Source: Spirometra erinaceieuropaei
Taxonomy: Eukaryota; Platyhelminthes; Cestoda; Diphyllobothriidea; Diphyllobothriidae
Length of the DNA stretch: 64,000 nucleotides
Assembly: GCA_902702965.1 (NCBI GenBank)
Contig: CACRXP010000147.1
Location: 658,961-722,960 of the forward strand
Direction of reading: 5' to 3'
Each line of letters begins with the position of its first letter. Position 1 is the stretch's first letter. Below, piece after piece: positions 47,981-59,976 of the stretch. The translations under genes and the position numbers were made by a program. The notes under the pieces were generated by a model. The model did no database searches and was not told where the DNA came from. It saw only the letters and a program-made list of their open reading frames with translations.

Positions 47981-49121
47981 CCTAGATAAGATAAGAAGTA
48001 AACCTTTGTGAAACTATCCAAGGGAGCCTTATACCCTTCCCCCACCTTTATTTGTTTTTAAGAAGAATTACTTGGCCACCATTTGTCACTAACAGCAAAT
48101 CTGTTAAAATAAGTTAATGCAGGTTCTCTAATTTGAGTTCGCAGTAAAATATTTCTTCCCTAGTGAATACCCTTGAATGTAGTTAATTTAATGGTAGTAT
48201 CACACAGTTCTCGTCTTAGCAGTCATCCGCGATGAAGACATATTTTTATTATCATTCCGTCTTTAAAATTGTTGTTGTGGGTCCAATATCATCTTAAAAG
48301 TTTTATTACTGGGAGATGTATAATATTTCTTTTTCTTAAACTAACATTTTTAGAATTTCTGTGCAATTACCCAGCTGTCCTCGAAATACCTCGGCTGATT
48401 GTGCATGTATTCAGCGTCAGTAACCATCAGTTTAGATAGAAAGTCTAATGAAAATTTAGAAGGGCGAATAACATTTAAAAAACATCCCAAAGGACCAATT
48501 GTGACGGGCCATTTTACTTTTTCCAAACTGAGAGGCTGGCGCCTCGAACTGAAGTAGGAGAGGTTTGTGATTCACAAACACCTTCTCTCCACTGCGCGTT
48601 TCTTCTTTAGCTTGGGGTCTTTGCAGAAATTTTACTTGCAAAAGTGATCAGTAGTACACAGGCTACACCGCCAAGTGCGAATAAGACTAGAGTTATCATT
48701 TGTGGGTCATACGTCCTCATTAGTTTATTGTTAGTCTATTCGAGGTTCAAATAGTTCTTAGGCTCCAATGCGGTTTTTTGGTCATAAAGTCAGACCCTCC
48801 ATGAGTAAGCCACAACAACCAAGTATATTTAAATAAACGGAAGTTGACAAACGCTTATCCCAGAACGAGTAGCGATATCTTCCCTATATATATATATATT
48901 TGAAGTAAGGAAATGCGATACATGCAAACATTCAAGAAGAGTGAGCAAATAAGAAAAAAACAATTATTTTTTGGAGTGAGCAACCATTCATTTTGATTCA
49001 GCTGAAGCTATAAAAGTGCACAGACAACTGAAGAAATGAAAATTCTCACCAAATTCTCAGCTCAACTGATTGTTAATGTACATTTGACGCGCATGGCCAA
49101 AGCATCTCTGACAAAATATGT

Positions 49122-49395
49122 GTTAATATGTAGTTATGTAGCCTCACCTGATGGACATAATACTGTTGGGGTTGGAGTCGGTTTAGGGGTTAGAACTAGG
49201 GGTCAGGGCAATTATTTCTCAGCCACTCAAAGTACGACCGTGCATTTCCAATAGCTGCTTTTTGCCTACAAATACTTGACTTCGTCGCCTGTGCGTTCCC
49301 TGGTCCCACCTGTAAAAACCCATTACCATCAGTCCCGTATTACAGGTGACTGGGGTTTGTTTATTACAGGTGAGGCTACATAACCACATCTGACT
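49122..49395. mobile_element. MITE family M3, copy 3
   Basis: GTTATGTAGCCTCACCTG at the left is mirrored by CAGGTGAGGCTACATAAC, then CACATCTGAC, at the right. The body contains GTTGGGGTTGGAGTCGG and GTTAGAACTAGGGG, the eroded telomere-like tract, then CGTCGCCTGTGCGTTCC, as in the other two copies. Flanking duplications are unclear. Confidence 0.7.
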
Positions 49396-51744
49396 AAGTA
49401 TATTTTCCTTATTTTGCGTGTTTTCCGCGAAAGAATCTTCAACGTGTTTTCTATGGTTCGTAAAAGACTTCCATATTAACCGGGATCTTTTAGAATGAGG
49501 CGCCGTGCGAAAGTAGTTTTTGAAACATTGGCTCAAATGGTGACGCGATCAACTTACATTGAAGTAAAATATAATAAGTGTTCTACCTCAAGTGGAAAGA
49601 TTTCTATCATACAGGCATAACTGCAGCAGCACTGCATGCGGCTGTCTCAAGTTATGTACTTCATCGGCAGCCAGTTGCACCTGGCTTGGCCACCGCCTAA
49701 CAGAGGTTGGGATTTGGGACCGGCTTCACAAATATTGCCGGCTAATTTTGATTTCTAGGTGAATGCTTTGCCTCAAATTCTCGTGAGGCCCTTTTTTCCC
49801 TTCGAAAAACACTCGAAATGGAAGGCCATTCAAGAAATTCTGATAGATCTGTCAAAAAGGATGGTTGACCTTATTTGATTTATACCCACGTCGTCGGTTT
49901 ATTTGACCTTTTGAACTTCCCTTCCGCCTTCGTGATCTCCGCGAAAGATATGACTGCAAATGTTTTTGCCCTAAGAACAGGCATAGAAGTTTGTTGAGCA
50001 GAGGAAGATATGTAATGGGATTCGCTAGCCGATTAAAATCCCTTCAAAACGAACCTTTAAAACTGTAAACATGGGGGAACAGTTCAAATATCTCGCGTTC
50101 ACGACCACATCTGTCGATTTTCGCCTGTGTCCGGTCATGCTTGTTTTCCAAAAAGTGCTTCCGTTGTCTAATGCAGAAGTATGCTCACCCGTAACGCTGC
50201 TCTGTTAGCACCAAAAGTCTTGTAGGCTGCTCCGCTAGAGGGCCAAACCGCAGGCAGCTACAATAAAATTCACCAATTACGTGCATGCGACATGCTTTAT
50301 GGTCAGCACAGGAACAATGAAAACTCGCCGTTTCAAATGCTAGCCTTGTTGCTGTAGATTTGTCGATTTGCCTAATAACGTTCTTATCAGCAATAGCATT
50401 TCTAAAAGGAGTACAATAGACATGGTCCATTTTTATTTGTGAAGATCGCAACAGTTGTGCATCTCACTAAGAGGGGCTTAGGGACCTCGTCCTACTATTT
50501 CATAAAATACCCACCTGGACTATAAACTACTCCGATAACAATTATTGATGTCTTCGCGCGGTTGTTAGGTACATGCCGAATTGAGAGATAATTCATCACA
50601 CTCAGATGATTTTCAGGCCTTACATTCTAAAGCATTTTGCCTTCCGAGGTGCTCGGTTAATATCAAAAAATTCATATTAGCCCACTGAAGAGCCTTATGC
50701 CTCGCTACTCATTCAAATCCTAAAGCAGGCGTCGAACCTCTAGCTAACACCTGTGCTGAGAGTACGGCAAATTAACCTCGATGTAATTTTATGCTTAACT
50801 GATTACTCCTCAACAGCTTACCAATTTTGAGCAATTGATCCACAATAGTTAATAAAATTTTGCTCAAACAGTCATCTAAATTTTTAAACGCAACCTTACC
50901 GACCTGCCTCTCCGTATTAATATAAGTTTAGCATACTAGTTTTCGACGAAACTTGACAGCCTAACGGCATCTGAACACCTTCAGTGAAAATGTTCGCAAA
51001 ACGAAAAATACAAGTTTATGCATTTATAAGCATAAAATCAGAGGCCAGTCGACTGCCTTGCGCGTTCTGAGAAATCCTGCTACTCACGAGCTGAGAGGCT
51101 GCCTCACGTCTGACTTTGAAGGACGGTTGTGAGAGCGCCAGAAAGCTCCGTCAGTTGTCCTCGTTTTGGCGGGCCCCTAATTGCGCATTCCGTTTTGCAT
51201 TAATGAATGCGCCGTTCTCTGCACTTTTGGCGGTTCCTGTCTTCTTCAGCCAGCTCTGGTTGCCGCGGCTTATCTGTACTGTGGTCCTGTGCGTCCGAAA
51301 AGTAATCACTAGTTCAACACCCGCAGGTCACGCATATATGTGGTGTCCCACAAAGTGTATACGCACGTTGACAACTGATAGCTCAATTGGCGTTGCTTTC
51401 CTTTCAGGATTAACCCACTGGAATTAATTATCGCGGACCGAGCAAGCGTTAAACACGGGAAATTATATTTTAAGCAAAATCGGGTAACCCACATTACCGT
51501 CGTAATGCAAGATCATTCGTCAAGGTGACCGCATCAAACCGTAGGATTGAATGAAGCACCCGAGCGAACCCGATTAGAGTCCGTCGCAGGCTTCAGCACG
51601 CCGGAGTGCAATGGCGAGCCTCCAGCTGGGGTCAGGGCCTTGCTGATCACCCTGAACCCGGTGCCAGGTAAGTTAGTTATTTTTTAGTCATACCTGCAGT
51701 AGACAAGCCCCAGCTGAATATCATACGGAACCAGTGGTGATAGG

Positions 51745-51830
51745 GGGCTAAAGCCCAACTCCTATCCCAGCTTTTAACCCTAACCCCTTACCCATAATCC
51801 CTATGCCTAACCCCTAGCAGGTACGGCTGC
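51745..51830. repeat. degenerate CCCTAA-type tract
   Basis: TTTTAACCCTAACCCCTTAC, CCATAATCCC and TATGCCTAACCCC form a short degraded run like that at 47.4 kb. Confidence 0.6.
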
Positions 51831-52374
51831 GAAATAAGATCTTGACGAAGGACCCTAATGGAATATCCCCCTCGTTCACCGGACCTCACACCTTCAGAAT
51901 TTTTATGAGGACGCTTAGAAGATGAAGTCTGCGCTGGAATGTCGGAAATAGCGAATAAAATGAGAGTAGTCCTTGGATAGAAAAGAACTTGAACATCAAA
52001 GAAGGTGACTCTTAATTTTGCAATGTCATCACTTTAAGTTATCACCACCGCCTGGGCCAGAATGGACAGTAGTTTTAAAACAGGCGTAGACAGAGTCAAT
52101 AAGTAGTGAATGTATGTTAAATTGTGTTTTAACGTGAAATGTATTTGTTCTGACACGAAAATATGCATTCCCTCTCCTCCTCCCTTCCAGTCCTGCGGAT
52201 GGTCTTGCACTAAATTTCCGTGTCCTAACACTAACCTAGAGTGTTAATGCCTCACACAGGAAGTGATCTGGGGTTTTGACACATTAGTGCGCAGCTTACT
52301 CTTCGTAATTCGACCGTCGTTCGCTTTTTTATTCCCTAACAAACTAACTGGTGTTCTGGATCCTTATATCCTCA

Positions 52375-52425
52375 GCCTACCGTCTTCAGGCTAGAGGTCG
52401 GGAGTTCGATGCTGCTATGTAACAC
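52375..52425 (+). repeat. possible SINE head (B box only)
   Basis: CTAGAGGTCGGGAGTTCGAT resembles a pol III B box within a tRNA-like head. I see no aligned A box or tail. Confidence 0.25.
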
Positions 52426-54108
52426 TGCAGTCAGAAAGTTAGTTAGGACCGACTGCAAATAAGACGATAGGCTCGCACCTCTTCCATGACAATGAACAGG
52501 CTTTAACTAAATTCCACTTATCAATTGTCCAACTTTCTAATTGGATTGGAAGGGTTTTCAGGATAGCATGATCAGGCAGGAGTAGTAGCCTTCATTGGAG
52601 CTGGAATATCCAGAGTGGGCTGATTGCTCTAGGGCTTCGACCTTGAACCCCTACAGACGATCTCCCATCAACCAGCAATAAGCTATCGAGTAATGCTTCC
52701 CGACAAAATAGTTAGTCTGCTTTTTGCCCGCAAAACATGCTTTTCCCTTTTCACTTCTCATGAGAGCATTGGAAATAAAATCCGAGTAGCGGTATCTTGT
52801 TCATTGAAAAATCGACACTAAATGTGTGGTGACAAGACCTGCTGGTGGAGGCTAGAGCGCTTGCTCCACTTACCGTATTCCTGCACCAAAACATCGAGGA
52901 AACATGCATGCACAGACTACTATTCAGAAATTTGTTTGGTCGAGCAGACTTTCCGAGCCTAACCAATGAAAGTTGTTGAAATTTGCGAATGATTTCTAGA
53001 CAGTCGCAAACCCACAGCAGTGTATCCTACCAATATCTATATTAATAAAGGACAACTTTAAGGGAACCGAAAATATAAACGAAATATCGAAGGCATTCGT
53101 ATGTTGTTTAGAAATGCCCATTTCTAAAGAAGTGGAGAATTTCGAAAGCGTCAAAAATCGTTGCAATTGTCCACATTTTAGTTGGAGGTGTAAAAGAAAC
53201 CCGTTCATGCAAAACACTAAGTAAATATGACAGCAGAAACCGAATAACGTCTTAAAATAGTGTTTTAGCGAAATTCGCGCTAACATATCTCCTAATAATT
53301 TGTCCAATGTCAGGTATGACGCTTCGCCAGCAGCCGACACTTTGAGTGCAGATTCCAAAACGGCTCCCCAAGGATTCGCTGTATTTTTTCGTTTTTGCAT
53401 TGTCGAAATGCGGCTTAATAAGGGCAACAGGATTTTGTTTGACCTCGCCGGTACGGGCGTCAGAGAAATAGAAGTTTGTTACTAGCACATGTTGCCAGAA
53501 GAATCGGTGATAAATAAATTTAAATAGAATTGACATTTTGGACACATAACGCATAGTTTTTCCGTAAAATTAATTTGCACTTTTTTGTACTAGATTAAGT
53601 GGAGTTTTAGATCGGCCCTCAAATGCCGCAGAATAATTCATGATTTTCAGTGTTTAGAATCGATTGCCTATAAAGAAAAATTCTCTATTATATCACAACG
53701 TTCATTTTTGCTCAAACTTACGGACATTTTATTTGACAAAATTGCTCAGACGCATTTTCTGTCCACGAAAAGAATAGTTACTCGAAGGGGTTGGGTGGGT
53801 GATCAAAATGCGCAATTGCTAAGTTTTTCCAAAAATTCTCATTTCAGTTTCTGTCATCACGTTTCGTGAGACAGATCACGTACTGCATGCAGTTCGCCCA
53901 ACTCCACTAATTCGACTGGAATAACGAAGACTTTTGCGAACAGAGTCAGGGGAGTGCAAACTTTGGGTCTTCTGGCATCAGTCAAGAATATTTTCCTGTT
54001 AGGGATATTTTGGCCGCATTTCAGTGCGTTGAACGACCGAGATATTTAATATAAATAAACAACTTAATGTAAAAAATTTGTTAATTATATTAAATTTCGC
54101 GATCACCC

Positions 54109-54219
54109 CGTACCACAGGTGGCCTTGCGCTAGATTCCAGAGGGACAAGGATTGGTGTTAGGGTTAGGATAAGGAAATGGATGTCCCCTGGAATTTTGCG
54201 CAAGTCCACCTGTAGTACG
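54109..54219. mobile_element. short foldback element, family F1, copy 1
   Basis: GTACCACAGGTGGCCTTGCG, then CTAGATTCCAGAGGGACA, is mirrored by TGTCCCCTGGAATTTTGCGC with AAGTCCACCTGTAGTAC. The arms total about 37 bases each and the loop carries GTGTTAGGGTTAGGAT. At 111 bases it has no room for a gene. Confidence 0.7.
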
Positions 54220-54413
54220 AAAGGACCCGTGTTCCCCTGTCCGACAAATTTCGCTCTGCGAAAGAACGCCTGTTCCACCCCCGAATGCCGTTTTGATCAA
54301 CTGAAGTCTTCGGTAACATCACTTTTACCTTCATCAATTTGAGCAGGACGGAGCAGATTGCTAGATGACGGGACATTCTTTTATTGCAAACACTCTCATC
54401 TTAGACTGTGGTA

Positions 54414-55402
54414 CAGTGCATGACCGATCTCATGAAATGTTGGCCGAAATTCCGAAATGCGTTTTCGATTGGGAAGGATTACTTATGTTACGTTGTAAGA
54501 CCAAAGATAATGCGACATAACCCTACAGTATTTCGGACTTGCCAGGAAGTCGGCCTTTGAATGCTCTTCTTTCTTACCTCCAGCAAAAACCACAATCGGA
54601 AAAAAATGACTACTTAATTAGCACGCATTTCTCACATTGATTTTCGATGGTCTTATAAATTCAAATATATTCTATAGCAACCATGCGCCAAAATATGCTT
54701 TCCTTACTCGTTTGGTAGAAAATCGTATTGTCTTCATATGATATGCCCGAAGAAAGTATATATTTAGGTTTCAAAAAAGGTCCTAATTAGGAGATTTTTA
54801 AGACCATGCGATATTCATACATACAGTATCGCACATGCACTTTTACCAATGCTCTTCATGAAATGTACAAAATAGTCCGCATCCATTGCAAAATTTTATG
54901 AACTCATTATGGTATATTCTTAAAGGTAAGGTGGAATATATGATTTTCCTTACACGGAAAGCATACACGTTGTAGTCCTAGATCGTTAAACACCAATGCA
55001 AAGACAGATCAAGCTCAAAATTATTCGGGAATTGGGAACCCTTTTCAAAGCCAAACATACACTTTCTTCGGACATAAGATATGAAAACAATTTGCTCTTC
55101 TACCAAACAAGTAAAGCAAAGCATATTTTGGTGCATGGTTTCTGTAAAATATATTTGAATTTATAAGACCATTGAAAGTCAATGTAAAAAAGCGTGTCAA
55201 TTAGGTAGTTATTTTTTTTACCGAGTGTGCTTTCTGCTAGAAGGCAAAAAGAGGATCCTCCAAAAGCCGACATCCTGCCGAGTCCCAAATGCGATAGAAT
55301 TATGTCGCATGATAATCAGTATTACGACCCCACCTAAATATTTCATCCTAATCAAAAACGCATTTCAGAATTTCGGCCAGCATTTCATGAGATCGGTGTG
55401 TT
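54414..55402. mobile_element. TA-flanked MITE, mariner-like family M2, long copy
   Basis: TA, then CAGTGCATGACCGATCTCAT and GAAATGTTGGCCGAAATTCC at the left. The right side has AACGCATTTCAGAATTTCGG with CCAGCATTTCATGAGATCGG. The last bases of the right end look replaced. An inner inverted pair around GCAAAGCATATTTTGGTGCA and its mirror, GCGCCAAAATATGC, extends the arms. There is no transposase. Confidence 0.68.
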
Positions 55403-55499
55403 TTCATCTGGACTCGTCAAGTCGCCTGTGACAGGTAAGACAGAAAAATCCTGGAGAGATATCCGACTGGAAATTAGGGAAAATAATGATTATGCACTC

Positions 55500-55610
55500 G
55501 TCGCAGAATCAGGTAATATTCAACCAGATAATGGACTCGAACTCCCGAACCCACACTCGTGAACCGCAACCTGTGACCACCGAGCAGTTGGGATTTCCCA
55601 GCGCATCCAA
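55500..55610 (-). repeat. tRNA-like SINE head, minus strand
   Basis: The minus strand has TGCTCGGTGGTCACAGG (A-box-like), then GTTCGGGAGTTCGAGTCC (a strong B-box match). It lacks the features of a complete tRNA gene (no clean acceptor stem), so I call it a tRNA-derived repeat. The 110-codon plus frame across it is then incidental. Confidence 0.45.
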
Positions 55611-56323
55611 GCGAGTTTTTGCCTCAAGAAATCTGAAAATCGGCTCCAATGGAGCGCCACACAATTTCCATTTTAGGAAAACGTTTGTTGAAATGTGCAA
55701 AGGTAAACCAAGCATGCTGCAATACCGAGAACTTTCGAAGTCGGGCTATCACCTATCCGCAGTTGTGTCCACCTATCCGACGCTCTGCGCCTACTGCCAT
55801 CTGACCTCATATAACTAGTAGCGTGTTGCATGCAAAGTAGCTGGCTTACCACGCAAGCCTACGCCTCCTCCCCTGCTTACCAACTCTCGAAGCGGCAATC
55901 CGCGTCGTCTCTCAGTGGTGACAGACTTGATGGCATCACCAACCCCACACACCCCGTGGGCGAAGGTTAACGAGGCAGTAATTACGTTGTCGTTGCTATG
56001 ACAGCAATAGGGGTGTGTATGCCTAAGGACGTGGAACACACGAATGTGAAGACGTACGAGCATGTGAAGACGCACAAACATGTGATTCATCGCTTTGCGC
56101 CTGGTCACCTCGTGAAGCATAGGAGCCAATCAAATCGACCGTGCCTGTCAGCCAATTAGGTTAGGCTATCTGGTTTCTCATGCAAGGGCTGGCGACCAAT
56201 AACTGTGAGGAGGATCCAGCGAGGAAAACGAAGATGCGCCGACGCAACACAGAAACCGTTTGCTACTACTTTTGAGGCAACCGCCAACGCAAATATCTTG
56301 CACCCAGCACCAACGGCCTCAAA

Positions 56324-56617
56324 ATGCTCATGGAGGATAGCGCAGACGGCGGTGATAGTGTAATTGCTGAGCAAAGCAAGCAGCGTCATAGGCTGGATCA
56401 TGTGCCTTCTCTACCAGCCGACTTAAAGGCAGCCTTTCCGCCAGGATCGGATATTCTAGCACCTGGGAAAGAGATGCATCGAGCAGCAGGAACCGCAGCA
56501 CTGGATGAGGTGGGACGTGAAACTGAGCTTTGGAATCAAACACGTCAGAAGCCAGACGGACTAGATTCTATGCATAATACCCGTTCGGATGATCGCAACA
56601 GTAGTGACCTACCGGAA
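56324..56617 (+). CDS. candidate first coding exon, unknown acidic protein
   Basis: ATG in AAA-ATG context opens 98 codons ending in phase 0 at a consensus donor, GTAAGT (56618). The peptide (MLMEDSADGGDSVIAEQSKQ, DHVPSLPADLKAAFPPGSDI, ending SDDRNSSDLPE) is charged, polar and not low complexity, with a local GC rise. No domain, signal peptide or membrane segment is visible. The next exon is not identified. A minus-strand frame overlaps (56156-56401) but has no such boundary signals. Confidence 0.4.
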
Positions 56618-57654
56618 GTAAGTTTGGAGCTTGTCATTTTTTTGACAATTTTAAATTGGCTCTTGATATCACATATACAGTACTGAATATTTGAGGACGT
56701 TTAAATTCTCATTTCGTCCTTGAGATCAATCGACTGAGGTTAGTTTTCCCCTGGTAGTCGGGACAGCCTGTCTTCCTAAGGGACTAACATCATAGAAATC
56801 GACCACAAGCCTCTATTTAATGATCCACGCTGTTTTATAAGTCCCACGATCGAGTCAAGTTTGGGAGCCTGATTGCGAAATCCAGCTGGCCGTCAGTTGT
56901 TTACTTCAAAACTACCTCAGTTGGGTTTCATCGCCAGGTACTATATCTTATGTTCTCTTATGAGGAGACGAAACATAAGCAAAAGGCTGCCAAGTACTCC
57001 ATGTCTGTTGGCCTTCTTACTTGGGTGATGCTTCGCTTGTCTTGTCTATTAAAATTAACCCTTCTCTTAATCCGAAGGACTTTTTTGAACAGTTTATTTT
57101 CTTCTGTCCGTCTGTAATTTCATCGGGGAATAGAGAACAGGTCACATAAGCTGAAACCGTACACTGTGAGACGGAGTTGACACGCTGTTTCTGAAATCAC
57201 ACCGTACGATTTACCACCAATATGTCTCTCCTCGAGCTTCCTGATTTTCAAAGTTACGCAATGAGTTGGTCGGTTTCAGGGAGTGTGCTGTGTTCGGATG
57301 GTCTACCTAAGAGTAGGCAAATGATAGAAAGACAAAGTCAGGACATAATTTTGGTAATTGCACACTTGTTTCCCATTTCTCCACGTCGTGTCCTCGTTAA
57401 CTGCCAACCCCGTTGTCCTGGAGAAACACCAGCGAAGGAAGCATGGGGTCTGCACTCGGATTACGTCTTGTCTGCGTTGCCACAGGATGGGTTTAGAGAA
57501 AGGAGCTTCTTAAGTTTGCAAATGATGGCGCTATTCAGTCTACTGGGTAACCGGGCATCAATTCTATGAACCCGGAATCAGTGTGTTAAGCCAGTGAAAG
57601 TTTGTCAGTTTACTGGCAGCAACGGCTTGATAATGCACATAATAGTACCACCAA

Positions 57655-57745
57655 CCAGGACAAGGGAAACTGGGGTGGTCATTTCTGGCTTTTTAGCCGT
57701 CATTAGCCAGCTATACCCAACCCCGAGGCATGCAACTCCTGAAGG
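57655..57745 (-). repeat. SINE S1 tail, minus-strand fragment
   Basis: On the minus strand, GGGGTTGGGTATAGCTGGCT, then AATGACGGCTAAAAAGCC and AGAAATGACCACCCC, follow the S1 tail. The tRNA-like head is missing. Confidence 0.55.
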
Positions 57746-57892
57746 TCAAGCTATCTTTGAAGATATACTTGGCTATATTTTATAGAAATAAGTAGAGAAC
57801 AGAGATGGATGTATGAGGGCTTATATTTTGGCATGCGCATCTAGAGATCCTTTTAGGGAAACAGACCAGATGTAAGAATAAGAACCCGCTAT

Positions 57893-58014
57893 ATTACAGA
57901 TAACTTTTTGCTAGATTCCAGCGGATGCATATTTCCGTGACCCAATCTCAATCATAAGTCCAAACTTAATAGTAACCCTACTGCCCTAGAACTTAACGAA
58001 TGGTCATCTGTAAT
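57893..58014. mobile_element. short foldback element, family F1, copy 2 (eroded)
   Basis: ATTACAGATAACTTTTTGCT with AGATTCCAG is mirrored by CTAGAACTTAACGAATGGTC with ATCTGTAAT. Its arms resemble those of the 54.1 kb element (GCTAGATTCCAG is shared). The loop again holds a CCCTA-like string. Confidence 0.5.
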
Positions 58015-58489
58015 GCGAGGGGAGGGTTATTCCTTTGCCCCACCAAGAAGTACATCAATCGCCTTTTCATTCACTGTCTGTTCTCAAAATAACTTTACAA
58101 GCCTACTTAAGCGAAGGCATACTTTAGTTTACATGCAAGGAGACGCTCCTTAGCGTTCGCCAAAATTAAACCAGGCACCACTAATTAACAGACCCACTCA
58201 CAGCGGATTATCTGTTGCTATCTAATGTCCTCAGTCTCCGTCACATGTAGGCAACTGTTTAATATGATGCTTGGAGGCCTCCAGCTGACCAATATTTACA
58301 ATCTAGGGAAGCTGGTTACCAAGTCAACAGTCAGTCTAGTGAATGATCTGATTAGAAATGCTCTGACCGCACTATAAAAGTCGCCGTATTTCAGGAAGAG
58401 GCCAGAATGGCAAGTCCATTTTTCCAATACACTGTTCATTAAATCCACATAAAAATCAATTTTTTCACGAGTTGTTAAATTTTTGATGG

Positions 58490-59410
58490 AAGACAGAGAA
58501 TGAGAGTAGATTGATACAGTACTGTTTCGGGTTTATTGTACCTTCATTCAACCAATCATAACCCTGACCACCAGCAGCTGAGACCAGAAGCACAAACATG
58601 CGCACAGACGCACTTGGCGCAGTCGATCCGCCATTGGTGTCTACCAGATGGGCCATAAGCCCTTCATCGGACCGAAGTTCATCAGTGCCTCGTCACCTGT
58701 CACTCTCTGTCGCTGCAAATCGGGTATTTATTCAAGTAGGAATGGATGCACACCGATCTATCAGCTTCACGCAGCAAAGAAGCTCTGTATGGGCGGCAAA
58801 GGTCACGAACAGGCGACCAATAACCAGGCCGAAGTCCGCCAAGTCGTAAAAGGAGGGAAAGGTCTCTTAATGTACAGAAAGTTGTATGTTTACGATTAAA
58901 TCTGTCGATTCTTCTACCGACCTGTCAGTATGTGAACTTTTTGAAACTTGTATTCCTGTGGCATCTCTATCAGCACACCGATTTACTGGCTAACCGAAAC
59001 AAGCAAGCTCCGTATGGGTGGCAAAGGTCAGGAACAGGCAACCAAATACCAGGCCGAAGTCGGCCAGGTTATAATAGCAGGTGACGAGGCACTGATGAAC
59101 TTCGGTTCGATGAAGTGCCTATGACCCATCTGGTAGACCCCAGTGGTGGATCAACTTCGCCAGGTGCGTCTGTGCGCGTGTTTGTGTTTCTGGTCCCAGC
59201 TGTTGGTCAGGGTTATGATTGGCTGAATGAAGGCACAATAAGCCCGAAACAGTAAGGTATCAATCTAACCGCATTCTCTGTCTTCTCTCCTCGTTGCTAT
59301 TATGACTTGGCCGACTTCGGCCTGATATTTGGTTGCCTGTTCGTGACTTTTGCCAGCCATACGGAGACTGGTGGCTTCGTGAAGCCAATAGATCGGTGTG
59401 CGCCCCTTCC
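58490..59410. repeat. nested palindromic repeat cluster
   Basis: An arm of about 210 bases (58490-58700, including TTCATCAGTGCCTCGTCACC and CAGACGCACTTGGCG) recurs inverted at 59085-59290. A second block (TATGGGCGGCAAAGGTCACG, then CCAGGCCGAAGTC) appears forward at about 58785 and 59010 and inverted at 59300-59370. The part from about 58973 to 59403 is itself bounded by inverted GCACACCGAT-type ends, so it looks like one complete foldback element beside a partial copy. There is no coding frame. Confidence 0.75.
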
Positions 59411-59460
59411 TGATTTAATATGTACATATATATGGTAAAGGTATTATATATATATATATG
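59402..59460. repeat. TA-rich microsatellite
   Basis: Short (TA)n runs. A similar run is at 59780-59807. Confidence 0.8.
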
Positions 59461-59741
59461 AGAAGACAAGGCGATCGCAGGAACCAAAGGTATATTTGCC
59501 TGACGTTTCGAAAGCAAACAAGCTTCCATCATCGGAGGTGGGTTGCGTACTGCACGTTACAGTATTTAAGGGTTTTCTTTCATGCTGGCGTGTCACTGAC
59601 TTCCAGCGCGCTGCATCACAAGGCCTGACGATTGTTGTCATGGGGGCATCCGTTTCTCCTCATCCTTTGTCGGGTGTGGGGAGGGGAGCGGCGTCGGGGT
59701 GACCGCGGCCATTATGGTTCCTGCGATCGTCTTATCTTCTC
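59460..59741. repeat. inverted PLE-end element with hammerhead-like motif
   Basis: GAGAAGACAAGGCGATCGCA with GGAACCA at the left is mirrored at 59715-59741 with two mismatches over 27 bases. On the minus strand, 59535-59501 reads CCGATGA, GGAAGC, TTGTTT, GCTTTC, GAAACGTC. This is followed by AGGCAAATATACCTTTGGTT and CCTGCGATCGC, which aligns with AGGCGAATAAAGCCCTTG and TTTCAGCGATCGC downstream of the 37.19 kb motif. The element is therefore best read as inverted PLE terminal sequence. Confidence 0.6.
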
Positions 59742-59817
59742 AGTTATATCCGGGAACGCGCATTTTCGCTTAAATCAGCAATATATATACATATATATAT
59801 ATATATTTTAAAGGTAT

Positions 59818-59976
59818 TATACCGTACTCCCGACCTAGATACTTGCTAAAAGCCCAGACACGTGTTTCGCCGATATTCTGCCGCTGCGTGACACAGCTGC
59901 GAGGGGTTCGGCTCTTCAGTGGGACCCCCAGCGTTCTCTAGCGGTTTCCGGTATATGAACTCCAGAGAATAATCAG
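59818..59976 (-). repeat. HHR1 repeat, copy identical to 60385-60543
   Basis: All 159 bases (from TATACCGTACTCCCGACC to GAGAATAATCAG) match the block that begins exactly at the right edge of the N gap. Because the second copy starts at the gap boundary, the duplication may be an assembly artefact or a true repeat that broke the assembly. Confidence 0.85.
59845..59932 (-). ncRNA. type I hammerhead ribozyme, intact-looking core
   Basis: Minus strand, 5' to 3': GCT (59932-59930); CCCA (helix I, 59923-59920); CTGAAGA (59919-59913); GCCGA (helix II, 59912-59908); a 34-base arm containing GCTG...CAGC; TCGGC (59873-59869); GAAA (59868-59865); C, loop ACGT, G, U (helix III of two pairs); C at 59857 as the cleavage base; TGGG (helix I, 59856-59853); later AGC (59847-59845), which pairs with GCT. 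All core residues (CUGANGA, GAA, and the A-U then C-G pairs before the cleavage base) are present. A very short helix III is known for hammerheads in Penelope-like and other retroelements. Self-cleavage is inferred, not shown. Confidence 0.72.

Noticed and set aside
55486..55818. 110-codon plus-strand open frame
   Set aside because: Covers a minus-strand tRNA-like SINE head; composition is unremarkable and no motif is seen.
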